Source: Couchioplanes caeruleus (lineage in GTDB: Bacteria > Actinomycetota > Actinomycetes > Mycobacteriales > Micromonosporaceae). From it: a stretch of DNA of 64,000 nt. Below are positions 35,485 through 44,471 of this stretch, one piece after another. The notes under the pieces are model-generated. The model searched no databases. It was not told where the DNA came from and worked only from the letters and a program-made list of their open reading frames with translations. Positions within the stretch are counted from its first letter, which is position 1. Every line of letters starts with the position of its first letter. The position numbers and the translations under genes were made by a program. Where the stretch lies: positions 5,456,001-5,520,000 of the forward strand of contig NZ_RJKL01000001.1 of assembly GCF_003751945.1 (NCBI RefSeq). Direction: 5' to 3'.

Positions 35485-36806
35485 GCGGTCTCCCTGCGAG
35501 AGGATCCGGTGTTCCCTTGCCGTTGCGTCCAGACGATGTGCAGTGCTGCGCAGGCGGTCATCCACACCTGCGCGATCAGGAGGCCCGCGGCGGCGCCGAC
35601 GCCTCCGAAGCGATTCGCCAGCAGCCCGACGGACACGTACAGGACGATCACGGTCATCGCGTTCACGCGCAGCAGCGGACGGACGTTGCGGCGCGCCCGT
35701 TGCAGGGCCGCCCAGATGATGAACAGCGTCCGGGGTATGGCCGCGCCGGCCAGGATGGCGAGGGTCGTGACACCGTCGAGCCCGGCGTACGTCTCGCCCA
35801 GCAGCGGCAGGGCGAAGGGCGCGGTCAGGCTGAGCACGACGGCACCCGCGGTGACCAGGAGCGCCGTGCGGGCCAGGACGACTCTGGCCACGCGGGGGAA
35901 GGGTGCGTCGTCGAGCCCGGCGTGGTGGACGACCAGCGAGACGCCGAGCGCGGCGGGGACGAAGTCGAGCCCCTGGACGATGGCCAGGCAGAGCGCGAAG
36001 ATCGCTCCCTCGGCCGGGCCGGCGACGGCGGTCACCACGAACGGCAGCAGCGTCGTCGCGCCGATCGTCATGGCTCCGGCGGTCATCAGGCGCCAGGCGA
36101 GCGCCTTGGCCTCCGCGGCCAGTTCGGGAGCCGGTGCGGTCTCGTCTGCGGCGGCCGCCAGCCGGAAGACGCGGGGCGTCATGACCAGCACCCCGATCAG
36201 GGCCGGCAGGAGGGTCGCGGTCACCACGACCGGGCCGAACGCGCTCGACAGGGCCAGCACCGGCAGGAAACCGATCTTGCAGACACTGACCAGGCCGTTC
36301 TCGATCGGCAGCCAGCGGGCGCGGCCCATCGCGGCGAGCGCGCAGTCCTGGACGACGAAGTAGCTCCACAACGTGGTCCCGGCGAGAACCAGGAGCACCG
36401 TGCTCACCGAGCCGCGCAGGCCGGGCAGGAACGTGGCCGAGGCGAGGCCGGAGACGAGACCGGTCGCCGCCGCGGTCAGGCCGAGCTGCCGGTAACCGGC
36501 CCGAAGGATCTTCAGCCGCGACGCGCCGGCCCGGGGCAGCAGGCTGACGAAGGCGTCGCCCACGCCGGTGCCGATGACGATCGCGGGTGCGATGATCGCG
36601 GAGAGCAGGGCGGTCTGGATGCCCAGCTCGGACGGGTCCACGGCGCGGGCTGCGACGAGCCAGAACAGCATGCCCAGGCCGGCCGACAGCGACGAGGAGC
36701 CGGCGAGCGCCATCGCGTCGCCGTACATGCGACGGTTGCCGGTCGGAGGCGGGGTTGCGGCGGTTGCGGCGGTCCGTGGCAGCGGTCCGGCGGCCGTGTC
36801 GGTCAT
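35481..36806 (-). CDS. Wzx/MATE-like polysaccharide flippase
   Basis: A 441-residue protein with about twelve membrane segments and the length of MATE/Wzx-type lipid-linked oligosaccharide flippases. The start of the fold reads GDAMALAGSSSLSAGLGMLF. It should move undecaprenyl- or polyprenyl-linked glycans across the membrane. It sits between two GT2 genes and overlaps both by ATGA. A second flippase of this family is encoded at 46894 in the rightward operon, so the locus probably exports two different glycans or stages. Confidence 0.83.
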   Translation of the reverse strand: MTDTAAGPLPRTAATAATPPPTGNRRMYGDAMALAGSSSLSAGLGMLFWLVAARAVDPSELGIQTALLSAIIAPAIVIGTGVGDAFVSLLPRAGASRLKILRAGYRQLGLTAAATGLVSGLASATFLPGLRGSVSTVLLVLAGTTLWSYFVVQDCALAAMGRARWLPIENGLVSVCKIGFLPVLALSSAFGPVVVTATLLPALIGVLVMTPRVFRLAAAADETAPAPELAAEAKALAWRLMTAGAMTIGATTLLPFVVTAVAGPAEGAIFALCLAIVQGLDFVPAALGVSLVVHHAGLDDAPFPRVARVVLARTALLVTAGAVVLSLTAPFALPLLGETYAGLDGVTTLAILAGAAIPRTLFIIWAALQRARRNVRPLLRVNAMTVIVLYVSVGLLANRFGGVGAAAGLLIAQVWMTACAALHIVWTQRQGNTGSSRRETA

Positions 36807-37759
36807 GCGGATCCACTCCCGGCGGTTATCCGTGGCCGCGGCGCTCCCGTTCGCCGGGCCGCCCAGGAGGCCGACGCGGCCCCCGCGGCGGCGCAGGCGA
36901 TCCCCAGCGCCATGGCGGCGGCCCGGTCGAGGCGACCCGTCGCGACGTTGCGGGCCAGCCCGAGCGGAACCGTCCGCGTGACGTACGTCTGCTCGTCGCC
37001 CAGGGCGTCCGGAAGGTCGCGCAGCGCGGCACGCATCTCGATCTTGCCCACGCCCTCGGCGTAGCACCGGCCGGCGAAGAAGCGCAGGGAAGCTCGGTAG
37101 GCCGGCACCTCGTGATCCACGATCGCCCGGGGCACATAGACCCAGTGACCCTGCCGTTCGGCGGCCATGCGGATGCACAGGTCGGTGTCCTCGGGCCGGC
37201 TGACGTCACCGACCTTTCCGAAGCCGGTCCGGAAGCCGCCCACCGCGCGGAAGACGTCGGCACGAACCGCCATGCTTCCGGCCCAGACGTTGCGTACTCG
37301 TGCGGTGGTGGTCGGCATTCCCTTGTAGTGGGCGCCCACCACCCAGCCGAACTCGTCGGGGAACCAGAAGGGCCGGCGGTGATTCCAGACGGGCCGGTAA
37401 CGGCCTCCGGTGCCCACCACGTACGCGTCCTCGAACGGGGCGACGAGTCCTGCCAGCCACGTGGGCGCGGCGACCTCGTCATCGTCCAGAAAGGCGATCA
37501 AGGGGGTACGGGCCCGTGCGGCGGCGACATTCCGGGTGGCCGACGCCCCACGGTTCGGGCCGTCGTTGCCGACCACCACGACCGAGGGGAACTCCGCGCG
37601 CAGCACGGCGCCGAGGGCGGCGTTGTGGTCGACCGCCACGACGATTCCGGCCGGGCGGTGACTCTGCCGCTGGACGGAATCGATCGCGGCCCGGATGCCC
37701 GGCAGGCGTTCCTCGCTGTGGCAGGCCAGCGCCACCGTCACCGCAACGGATTCAGACAT
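36803..37759 (-). CDS. GT2-family glycosyltransferase
   Basis: A 318-residue GT2 enzyme: VTVALACHSEERLPGIRAAI at the nucleotide site, the metal motif LIAFLDDDEVAAPTW, and a later RPEDTDLCIRMAAERQGHWV with the ED motif. The C-terminus ends in a hydrophobic stretch (AAAMALGIACAAAGAASASW) that may tether it to the membrane. The ATG at 37759 lacks a clear ribosome-binding site; an in-frame TTG at 37798 is possible. It is coupled to the flippase gene. Confidence 0.85.
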   Translation of the reverse strand: MSESVAVTVALACHSEERLPGIRAAIDSVQRQSHRPAGIVVAVDHNAALGAVLRAEFPSVVVVGNDGPNRGASATRNVAAARARTPLIAFLDDDEVAAPTWLAGLVAPFEDAYVVGTGGRYRPVWNHRRPFWFPDEFGWVVGAHYKGMPTTTARVRNVWAGSMAVRADVFRAVGGFRTGFGKVGDVSRPEDTDLCIRMAAERQGHWVYVPRAIVDHEVPAYRASLRFFAGRCYAEGVGKIEMRAALRDLPDALGDEQTYVTRTVPLGLARNVATGRLDRAAAMALGIACAAAGAASASWAARRTGAPRPRITAGSGSA

Positions 37760-37801
37760 CGCGGCAGCACGTCCGGGGGGTGAGGGGTGAGTGGGCAAGG
37801 G

Positions 37802-38728
37802 TCACCAGGCACCGCCGACGCGGGTGGGCAGAATGGTGGAGTCGCCAGGTTCGGCGGCGTGCTGCCGGGGCGGGAATGCCGGTGCCTGCCGCATCGCGGG
37901 CAGGTGGCGGGCGGCCGGGCGGGTGGCCGGTCGGGCCGACCGGGGCGTGGCTCGGACGGCCCGCGCCGCCGGGGTCCGGTACTCCTTGGCGATCACCCGT
38001 AGTACGCGCAGGCCGTCCCGGACGGCGTGGAGGTTCGACGCGCCGTGCAGCCGATCGGATTCGTAGCTCGCAACCTCTTGCACCACGAGCGGCGCGACCG
38101 CGGCCCGGATGTTCATCATCGTCTCGACCTCGAAGCCGTCGCCGGTCTGCGGCTCGTGCCCTGATGGCGTGGGCAGTTCGAGGTGCTTGACGGCGTGTGC
38201 CCAGAAGGCGTTGTAGCCGTAGCAGAGGTCGGTGAACGACGCCTTGTAGAGCATGTTGACCAGGCCGTTCAGGGCCGCGTTGCCGGCACGGCGGATCCGC
38301 GTGATGTCGGACGAGCCGCCGCCCAGCGAGAAGCGCGTGCCCTTGACGTAGTCCGCGCCGGTGAGCAGCTCGTCCACGAAGGACACGATCTCGGCGGGGT
38401 CCATGGAGCCGTCGGCGTCGATCATGACGATGATCTCTCCCCGGGCGGCGGCGAAGCCGCAGGCGAGCGCGTTCCCCTTGCCGGACCGCGTCTGGTCGAC
38501 GACGACGATGTCGTCGCGGATGCTGCGGGCGACCTCGACGGTGCCGTCCACGGAGGCGCCGTCGACGACGATCACCTCGAAGACGCCGAGGGGAAGACGC
38601 TCGAGCACCCACGGAATGTTCCGGGCTTCGTTCTTCGTCGGAATGACCACGGAGACCCGGGGGCAGTCGGCCGGCAGAACGGTGACGGATGCAGGCGTTG
38701 CAACGTCCCTCTTACTGGGCTTGGGCAT
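37802..38728 (-). CDS. GT2-family glycosyltransferase, polyprenyl-phosphate mannosyl/glucosyltransferase-like
   Basis: A 308-residue protein of the dolichol-phosphate-mannose-synthase type: RVSVVIPTKNEARNIPWVLE, then VIVVDGASVDGTVEVARSIR and the metal site IIVMIDADGSMDPAEIVSFV. These enzymes load a sugar onto polyprenyl phosphate, the donor used by GT-C membrane transferases, which fits the GT-C-like gene at 32034. The last 55 residues are disordered. The ATG at 38728 has GGGAGA upstream. It is the first gene of the leftward operon. Confidence 0.87.
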   Translation of the reverse strand: MPKPSKRDVATPASVTVLPADCPRVSVVIPTKNEARNIPWVLERLPLGVFEVIVVDGASVDGTVEVARSIRDDIVVVDQTRSGKGNALACGFAAARGEIIVMIDADGSMDPAEIVSFVDELLTGADYVKGTRFSLGGGSSDITRIRRAGNAALNGLVNMLYKASFTDLCYGYNAFWAHAVKHLELPTPSGHEPQTGDGFEVETMMNIRAAVAPLVVQEVASYESDRLHGASNLHAVRDGLRVLRVIAKEYRTPAARAVRATPRSARPATRPAARHLPAMRQAPAFPPRQHAAEPGDSTILPTRVGGAW

Positions 38729-38767
38729 GCGGTTTTCTCCCGGGAATAGGGCGTGCGAATCGGGGAA

Positions 38768-38810
38768 ATTGATTCGGTCAAGGAACGGTCTATTGAGTAC
38801 CTGAATCAAT
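38768..38810. promoter_or_regulatory. Inverted repeat upstream of the leftward operon
   Basis: ATTGATTC (38768-38775) and GAATCAAT (38803-38810) are perfect inverted arms separated by 27 bases, centred about 60 bases upstream of the operon's first start. The region is AT-rich for this genome. It may bind a dimeric regulator that also contacts the promoter. Confidence 0.4.
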
Positions 38811-39096
38811 GTCAGTTTTGCCCGGTTCCTTGCCGCTGAAGCTTCGCGGATCCCCGCGGAGCGCGTCAAGCCGCCGCTACCGGTTTCGGATTATCGCCGG
38901 ATGCCGGCGAACATCCGTAGTTTCCGGCGGTCCGATCAGACGACCCTGTTCGGTGACGACGCACAATTATCCGCGAAGAACCGTTCTGTGCCGTCTCGCA
39001 TTTATCGCCGGAATGGTCGAACGACATTCATGTCCACACACGAAACCGCCCGCGTCCGTACGCACGCGGGCAGTCGAGGTCTTCGCGGACGGTCGG
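38811..39096. other. Intergenic region upstream of the leftward polysaccharide operon
   Basis: It lies between the GH16 stop and the first GT2 gene and probably holds the operon promoter. The short sequence TTATCGCCGGA occurs twice (near 38892 and 39003). No gene is supported. Confidence 0.45.
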
Positions 39097-40563
39097 TCAG
39101 AAGGGCAACCCGGTGTTCCAGATCGAGATCGGACCCACCGCCATCTCCCTGGGGAAAGCGGTCGCGGTGGTGTCGACCTCCCCGGATACGGCCACATTGA
39201 GGATCATGTACTGCGGGCCGCCGAACGGCCACGTCCGGCCGGTCGCGAGTGCGTCCGCGGCCCACAGGCTCATCGTCGGCCTCCGGTCGATGTAGAAGCG
39301 CACCGTTCCGGCATCGAAATAGACGCCGTACTTGTGGGCGCGTGCGTCGACGGGCTCGCCGAGATCGGTGGTGCCGCCCGCCTCCCCCCAGCCGTACGGA
39401 AAATCGGTCTTGGGATTGTCGCTGGCGGCCATGTGTGCCGCCGAGTGGGCCATGGTCGGCCGGGCGCCGACACCCTCGAAGATGTCGAGCTCGCCCGAGG
39501 CCGGCCAGCCCACCTTGTCGATGTCGGTGCCGAGCAGCCAGAACGCGGGCCACAGGCCGGCGCCGGTCGGTGCGGTGATGGGCGCCTCCACGTAGGAGCC
39601 CGGTGCGACGGCGAGCTTGCCCTTGGTGGTGATCCGGGCGCTGGTGAACGTGCGGGTGATGTCGTCCGGACCGGTGAACGTCTCGCGGCGCGCCGTGATC
39701 CTCAGCTTGCCGGTGCCGTCGAGCCGCACGTTCGTGGCCCGCGAGGTGTACGTCTGCGCCTCTCCGTTGCCCCAGCCGTGCCCGCCGAGCTCGTAGTTCC
39801 AGGTGCGGGCGTCCGGAGCCGTCCCGGCCGCTCCGGCGAAGGAGACCACGGTCGACGGCGGCACCGCCATGCGAGCCGGTGCGGGCATCGGCGCCGCGCG
39901 CACGCTGAGGCCGGTGAGCTGAAAGTCGAACGAGCCGCTGGCCGGCAGTCCTAGGTAGAAGGCGGTGTCCGCGAAACCGGGCGCGGTGCAGATGAAGGAA
40001 CGGCTGACGTAGTGCCAGCCGGTGTCGATGAACCTGGGGTACTCCGCGGTCGTGGTGGGCCGGTGCTGATAGTTGGCATTGCCCAGGAGCAGTCCGATCG
40101 GCCGGCCGGAGGCGGCCAGGTCCCGGACCCATCCGCTCATCGTGTAGGTCTTGCCCACCGTGAAGGCGGTCTGCGGGCTCTTCAGCGCGGTGAGGGCGTA
40201 GGCCCAGGTGCCCGTGCCGCCCGAGCGGCTGATCCGCACGCCGGTCGTGACCGGGAACGGGCCTGTGAGGCCGGTCACCCGCTTGACGGCCACGCCGCCC
40301 GAGTGGGACCGGGAAGTCCATCCGGTCAGGGACCTGGCCGCCGAGCCGTTGGTGGCGATCTCCACCAGGCGGGCGGTGGTGGCCTGCGCGCTCTTGACCG
40401 TCCGGGCCACCGACTTCGAGGCCGCGATCGCGCGTGTGCCGTCCGGCATGGTGAACGCCGCGGTCGCGCCGAGGACGAGCACGTTCGCGAGCGCGGTGAG
40501 CCGGGCCGTACGGGTCGCGGGGATGCCGAGCGCCGGATATGCGGCACGCTTGTTTCGGGCCAA
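39097..40563 (-). CDS. Secreted GH16 glycoside hydrolase (beta-glucanase-like) with carbohydrate-binding-type domain
   Basis: A 488-residue exported protein: signal peptide (KRAAYPALGI to about residue 40), a beta-sandwich module (about 75-225, WTSRSHSGGVAVKRVTGLTG) like a carbohydrate-binding domain, then the GH16 domain with the catalytic E-x-D-x-x-E in ASGELDIFEGVGA (Glu358 nucleophile, Glu363 acid/base). GH16 enzymes cut beta-1,3 or mixed-linked glucans or galactans. The TTG at 40563 is the chosen start because GGAGGA lies just before it; upstream GTG at 40614 is in frame. It may trim or remodel the polymer made by this locus. Confidence 0.85.
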   Translation of the reverse strand: MARNKRAAYPALGIPATRTARLTALANVLVLGATAAFTMPDGTRAIAASKSVARTVKSAQATTARLVEIATNGSAARSLTGWTSRSHSGGVAVKRVTGLTGPFPVTTGVRISRSGGTGTWAYALTALKSPQTAFTVGKTYTMSGWVRDLAASGRPIGLLLGNANYQHRPTTTAEYPRFIDTGWHYVSRSFICTAPGFADTAFYLGLPASGSFDFQLTGLSVRAAPMPAPARMAVPPSTVVSFAGAAGTAPDARTWNYELGGHGWGNGEAQTYTSRATNVRLDGTGKLRITARRETFTGPDDITRTFTSARITTKGKLAVAPGSYVEAPITAPTGAGLWPAFWLLGTDIDKVGWPASGELDIFEGVGARPTMAHSAAHMAASDNPKTDFPYGWGEAGGTTDLGEPVDARAHKYGVYFDAGTVRFYIDRRPTMSLWAADALATGRTWPFGGPQYMILNVAVSGEVDTTATAFPREMAVGPISIWNTGLPF

Positions 40564-40729
40564 GGCTCCTCCAGGTGTGCAGGACCTCCTCGGAACGAGG
40601 ACGTGAGCAACCACAGAATCGGATCGAATGGTAGGAGGACTCAGCCCGCCACCGAGATGACAACGATCAAGCGATCGGCGTGGGGCCGCCCGCGGAACGC
40701 GGCGGCCCCACGGCGAACGGCGGTGACCG

Positions 40730-41467
40730 TCAGTCCATGACCTTCAAAGTCCAGCTATTGATCTTCTGCACCGACACGTCCTCACCCGTGCCGCCGGTGA
40801 AGCCCACGAACGCCTTCTTGTAGCCCAGCGCCTTCCGCAGGTCGATCTTCTTTTCCAGGATCTTCATCTCCTGCCCGCCCAGTGCCTTGACTCGCACCTT
40901 GAGCGTCTTGCTCCCCGCGAGCCAGGTGGTCCGGACCCGGACGGTCTGGCCGAACATCTGGATCGGCGAGGGCGCCACCACGGGCTGCACCTCGCCTGCG
41001 GCGCCCGCGGTCACCACGGCGACGTGGTTGTTGTCCACGTCGTTCGGGTTGCGGAAGGTGTCGAGCTCGACGGCGACGCTGTGCGTCATCCCGCCGTACC
41101 CGATGCTGCCGCCGTGCCCGCCGATGGCCGTCGGCCCGTCGTTCTGCAGGACGAACGCGATGCCGTCGGCGTGGCCGACCGCGCCGGTCATCGAGACCTC
41201 GAACGCCGTGTCGAAGGACATCCTGGGGTTGATCTTCACGCGAGACCAGGCCGCGCCGGCCTCGCGCTTGCTGCCGCCGGTCAGGCGGAGCGCGGTGCCG
41301 TCGACGGCGGCGCTGCCCGCCATGCGCAGGCCAGGTCCGGCGCTGAAGTCGGTGTAGCTGATGACCTTTGAGCCGGTCGGTGCGGCCGACGCGGCCGTCG
41401 ACGTGACCGTGCCGGCCAGTGCGGCGGCCAGGATCGTAGCCGCGCACATCGCCAAGCGTTTTCGCAT
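40730..41467 (-). CDS. Secreted L-type lectin-domain protein
   Basis: A 245-residue protein with a signal peptide (MRKRLAMCAATILAAALAGT, cleavage after ASA) and a legume-lectin-like beta-sandwich: HADGIAFVLQNDGPTAIGGH and GGMTHSVAVELDTFRNPNDV-DNNH, which carry the Asp and Asn residues that bind calcium and sugar in this family. The lectin domain fills the protein; no catalytic module is attached. It probably binds the secreted glycan or the cell wall. The ATG has GAGGGGAA upstream. It follows the GH16 gene's 5' side on the same strand. Confidence 0.83.
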   Translation of the reverse strand: MRKRLAMCAATILAAALAGTVTSTAASAAPTGSKVISYTDFSAGPGLRMAGSAAVDGTALRLTGGSKREAGAAWSRVKINPRMSFDTAFEVSMTGAVGHADGIAFVLQNDGPTAIGGHGGSIGYGGMTHSVAVELDTFRNPNDVDNNHVAVVTAGAAGEVQPVVAPSPIQMFGQTVRVRTTWLAGSKTLKVRVKALGGQEMKILEKKIDLRKALGYKKAFVGFTGGTGEDVSVQKINSWTLKVMD

Positions 41468-41579
41468 CGCTTGTTCCCCTCGTACGGTTGAACGGTCGAA
41501 ACCACCTTGAACCGCACGAAAAAGCGAAACGCCGGGAACCGGTGAAGCCTCATACTTTTGGCCGAAAAGTCCTGTGCGT

Positions 41580-42038
41580 TTAGTTCTGGTCCGGCAGCTT
41601 GGCCCGCGCCACCCGATCCGGCCCCAGTCGGTACGTCGGCATCTTGAGCAATTCCGGCGGCAGGTGGTGCCGACCGGTATCCGACAGGTTCTCCCCATTG
41701 CTCTTGCCCGCCAGGCCGTCGAGCCAGAGCCGGTGGGCGTGCTCGAGGGCCGCCGCATCGGGGCGCTTCCGGCGCGGGGAGAGCCGCACCGGCGGCGCCA
41801 CCCGGCGGGGCCGGCCCCGCCACGAGAGGGTCACCCGATAGGTGCGGGCGTGCCAGTAACGCGACACCCGGCCGAGGGGGCCGTCCCGGTCCGTCGCCGG
41901 CCGCCGGGTGCGGCCGTGCCAGTAGAGGGCCGCCATCACGATGGCCGTCGTGGCGAAGGTCGACCAGGCAGTGAAGAGGATTGTCGCCAGGGGGAGGTCC
42001 ACGGCATCGACGGTAACCACGGGGGGGAAGGGCCGCAT
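41580..42038 (-). CDS. Small membrane protein of unknown function
   Basis: A 152-residue protein with one N-terminal membrane segment (LATILFTAWSTFATTAIVMA) and a basic cytoplasmic part that contains GLAGKSNGENLSDTGRHHLP. No family is recognised. The start lies five bases from the palindromic element at 42044-42065, so the gene is probably controlled with the divergent rightward operon. The ATG at 42038 has no clear ribosome-binding site, and the GTG codons at residues 7-8 are alternatives. Confidence 0.55.
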   Translation of the reverse strand: MRPFPPVVTVDAVDLPLATILFTAWSTFATTAIVMAALYWHGRTRRPATDRDGPLGRVSRYWHARTYRVTLSWRGRPRRVAPPVRLSPRRKRPDAAALEHAHRLWLDGLAGKSNGENLSDTGRHHLPPELLKMPTYRLGPDRVARAKLPDQN

Positions 42039-42043
42039 CGGGG

Positions 42044-42065
42044 GATTAACCGCTGCGGGTTAATC
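42044..42065. promoter_or_regulatory. Inverted repeat GATTAACC-N6-GGTTAATC, candidate operator
   Basis: Perfect eight-base arms at 42044-42051 and 42058-42065 in the divergent region between the small membrane protein (leftward) and the glycosyltransferase operon (rightward). Its position, abutting one start and about 195 bases from the other, suits a repressor or autoregulator site. Confidence 0.5.
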
Positions 42066-42259
42066 ACGTTGGGCCGGTTTTCGCAGCCGTTCTCCCGAAG
42101 TGCACCCAACGGAGGTAGGTCGTTCGGGGTCACCAATCGCACCATTTCCGACTAGGACTATCCAGATAGGTGGTTACGAGCCTGTTTTCGGGGTCTTCAC
42201 CCCCACGGTTGCGGAAAGAATGGGTGGACAAACCGGGCAACGGGGGCGGAGCCGACGAG

Positions 42260-42970
42260 ATGCGACATGCTCTCACCAGGGACACGATCGACGAAGAGAC
42301 CGCGGCCGGGAGCAGGACGCCTCGGATCGCCGCGCCGAAGGCGGCGCCGACCCGGCCCCTGCTGATGGATCGCACGGCACGACCGCCGGGACGGCTGATG
42401 CAGCACACCGACCTGGAACTGATCTTCCCGGTCGTCAACCGCGAGGACGACGTGCCGTCCCGGCTCGCGGAGGCCGCGCGCGCACTGCTCGGCCTCGGCC
42501 TCACCGTGTCCCTTGCCGTGGTCGACGGCGGATCCAGCGACCGGACCGTCGAGGCGGTCGACGAGGTCGCCGCCGGCTCGCTGATCCCGATCCGGGTACT
42601 CGGCTGCTCCACCCCGGGGTGGGGCGCCGGCGCGCTGCGGGGAGCCCGCACCAGCCGGGCCCGGTGGGTCGGCTTCGGGGAGCCGACCCCGTTCGGGCGC
42701 GGCACGGTCGACGCCCTGCGCCGCGCCGCGCATCTCCTCCGCGGCGGCAAGCACATCGTCTGCCTCGCCGCCGAGGGTCAGCGGCTCACCGTGATGGACA
42801 AGACCGTCGCCGAGCTGCTGTTCGGCGACGAACTGCCCGACGGCCCGGGATTCGTGCCCGCGCTGCCGGACACCCCGCGGCACGCCGGACTGCGGATGGC
42901 AGCGCACGGGCGTACCGCCACCGACGCCGCATGGGACAGCACCCTGATCCTGCCCCGGATGACGACGTGA
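42260..42970 (+). CDS. Short GT2-like protein
   Basis: A 236-residue protein. Residues about 50-140 show the start of a GT2 fold (DLELIFPVVNREDDVPSRLA, then VSLAVVDGGSSDRTVEAVDE). The usual DxD metal site is not clear: the expected place reads WVGFGEPTPFGRG. It is shorter than a full GT2 enzyme and may be inactive or regulatory. The ATG at 42260 has GGAG upstream. It opens the rightward operon and overlaps the next gene by GTGA. Confidence 0.65.
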   Translation: MRHALTRDTIDEETAAGSRTPRIAAPKAAPTRPLLMDRTARPPGRLMQHTDLELIFPVVNREDDVPSRLAEAARALLGLGLTVSLAVVDGGSSDRTVEAVDEVAAGSLIPIRVLGCSTPGWGAGALRGARTSRARWVGFGEPTPFGRGTVDALRRAAHLLRGGKHIVCLAAEGQRLTVMDKTVAELLFGDELPDGPGFVPALPDTPRHAGLRMAAHGRTATDAAWDSTLILPRMTT

Positions 42971-44463
42971 GCGGACGGCGCTTCCGCGGCGGGTCCGGCG
43001 AGCACGTCGTCTGGCTGAACTTCAAGGACGGTGAGCACCCGCTCGCCGGCGGCGCCGAGGAATACATGCACCAGGTCACCGCGCGGATGGCGGCGGCCGG
43101 CCAGCGGGTCACCGTCGTCACCTCCCGGCCGAAAGGCGCGGCGAGGACCGCGAACATCGGGGGCGCGACCGTACGGCGGATGGGCAACGCCTACACCGTC
43201 TACCTGCGAGCGCTGCTCTGGCTGCTCCGCCACCGCCGGAGCATCGACGCGATCGTCGACACCTGCAACGGCATCCCCTTCTTCTCCCCGCTGGCCGTGG
43301 GTCGGCGGGTGCCCGTCGTCGTGCTCATCCACCACGTGCACCAGACGATGTTCGCCCAGCACTTCCGCTTCCCGCTGGCGCAGATCGGACGGTGGATCGA
43401 GCGGGTCGGCAACCGTGTCGTGTACGGCGAGCGCACCATCGCCGTCGTCTCGCCCTCGTCGCGTACGGAGGTCCGCAGGGTGCTCGGCCTGCGCGGCCCG
43501 GTCTTCGTCTCCGCCAACGGCCAGGCGCCGCTGAGCGTGCCGGGAGCCCGGCGCGCGGAGGCGCCGCGCATCGTCTGCGTGGGCCGGCTCGCCGCGCACA
43601 AGCGCTGGGACCTGTTGCTGCGCGCGATGCCGCGGGTCGCCGAGCTGATCCCGGACGTCGAGCTGCACCTGCTCGGTGACGGCCCGTGCCGCGCCGAGCT
43701 GACCGCGCTGGTCGGCGAGCTCGGCCTGCGGCGGAGGGTGACGTTGCACGGCCGGGTCGGCGACGACGAGCGGAACCGCCTCCTGGCCTCCGGCTGGCTG
43801 ACCGTCTGCACCTCCGAGGTCGAGGGGTGGGGGCTGGCCGTGACCGAGGCGATGAGCCTGGGCGTCCCCGCGGTCGTGCTGGCCTCGCCCGGGCTGCGCG
43901 ACTCGGTGCGCAACCGCAGCACCGGCTGGATCGTCGCCCGCCCCGCCCACCTCGTCGGGCAGTTGACCTCCGCGCTGATCGAGCTGGAGGACCCGGCGGC
44001 CGCCGCGCTCTGGGCCCGCCGCTGCCGGGCCTGGGCCGGCCGGTTCACCTGGGACGCCACCGCCGACCGGATCACCGCGCTGCTCGCCGCCGAGGACGCC
44101 CGGCGGGTCGACGCCGACCGGCGGGCCGTCTGCGACCTCTCCACCGTGGTGGACCTGCCGGTACGCCTCGCCGCCCGGATCGACTTCACCGGGCTGCGCG
44201 GCGTGGACCAGGTCGACTGGGAGACCGGCGACCCGGGTGATCCCGAATCCGGCCGGGTCCGGATCCTGCTGGCCGGCTTCGACGAGACCGACGCGACCGC
44301 GCTGCTGCACCGGCTCGGCGTCGACACCGACCCGGCCGTCACCTGGGTGCGACTGGCCCGCCCGGCCGACCTGCTCGGTTGGAAGCGCGCCGCTGGGCCC
44401 CGCGCGGGCGATCTGCGCCCGTTCTTCGCCGACCACCGCGCCGTGCCGGCGCACAGCGGATAG
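42967..44463 (+). CDS. GT4-family glycosyltransferase with C-terminal extension
   Basis: A 498-residue GT-B enzyme. The N-terminal lobe starts HVVWLNFKDGEHPLAGGAEE (the GGAE acceptor motif), and the donor lobe reads CVGRLAAHKRWDLLLRAMPR and SEVEGWGLAVTEAMSLGVPA with the E-x7-E motif. About 120 extra residues at the C-terminus (CDLSTVVDLPVRLAARIDFT onward) do not belong to the GT4 fold; they might bind a partner or the acceptor. The GTG at 42967 overlaps the previous stop. It ends eight bases before the SGNH gene. Confidence 0.85.
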   Translation: MSGRRFRGGSGEHVVWLNFKDGEHPLAGGAEEYMHQVTARMAAAGQRVTVVTSRPKGAARTANIGGATVRRMGNAYTVYLRALLWLLRHRRSIDAIVDTCNGIPFFSPLAVGRRVPVVVLIHHVHQTMFAQHFRFPLAQIGRWIERVGNRVVYGERTIAVVSPSSRTEVRRVLGLRGPVFVSANGQAPLSVPGARRAEAPRIVCVGRLAAHKRWDLLLRAMPRVAELIPDVELHLLGDGPCRAELTALVGELGLRRRVTLHGRVGDDERNRLLASGWLTVCTSEVEGWGLAVTEAMSLGVPAVVLASPGLRDSVRNRSTGWIVARPAHLVGQLTSALIELEDPAAAALWARRCRAWAGRFTWDATADRITALLAAEDARRVDADRRAVCDLSTVVDLPVRLAARIDFTGLRGVDQVDWETGDPGDPESGRVRILLAGFDETDATALLHRLGVDTDPAVTWVRLARPADLLGWKRAAGPRAGDLRPFFADHRAVPAHSG

Positions 44464-44471
44464 GGGATCAC

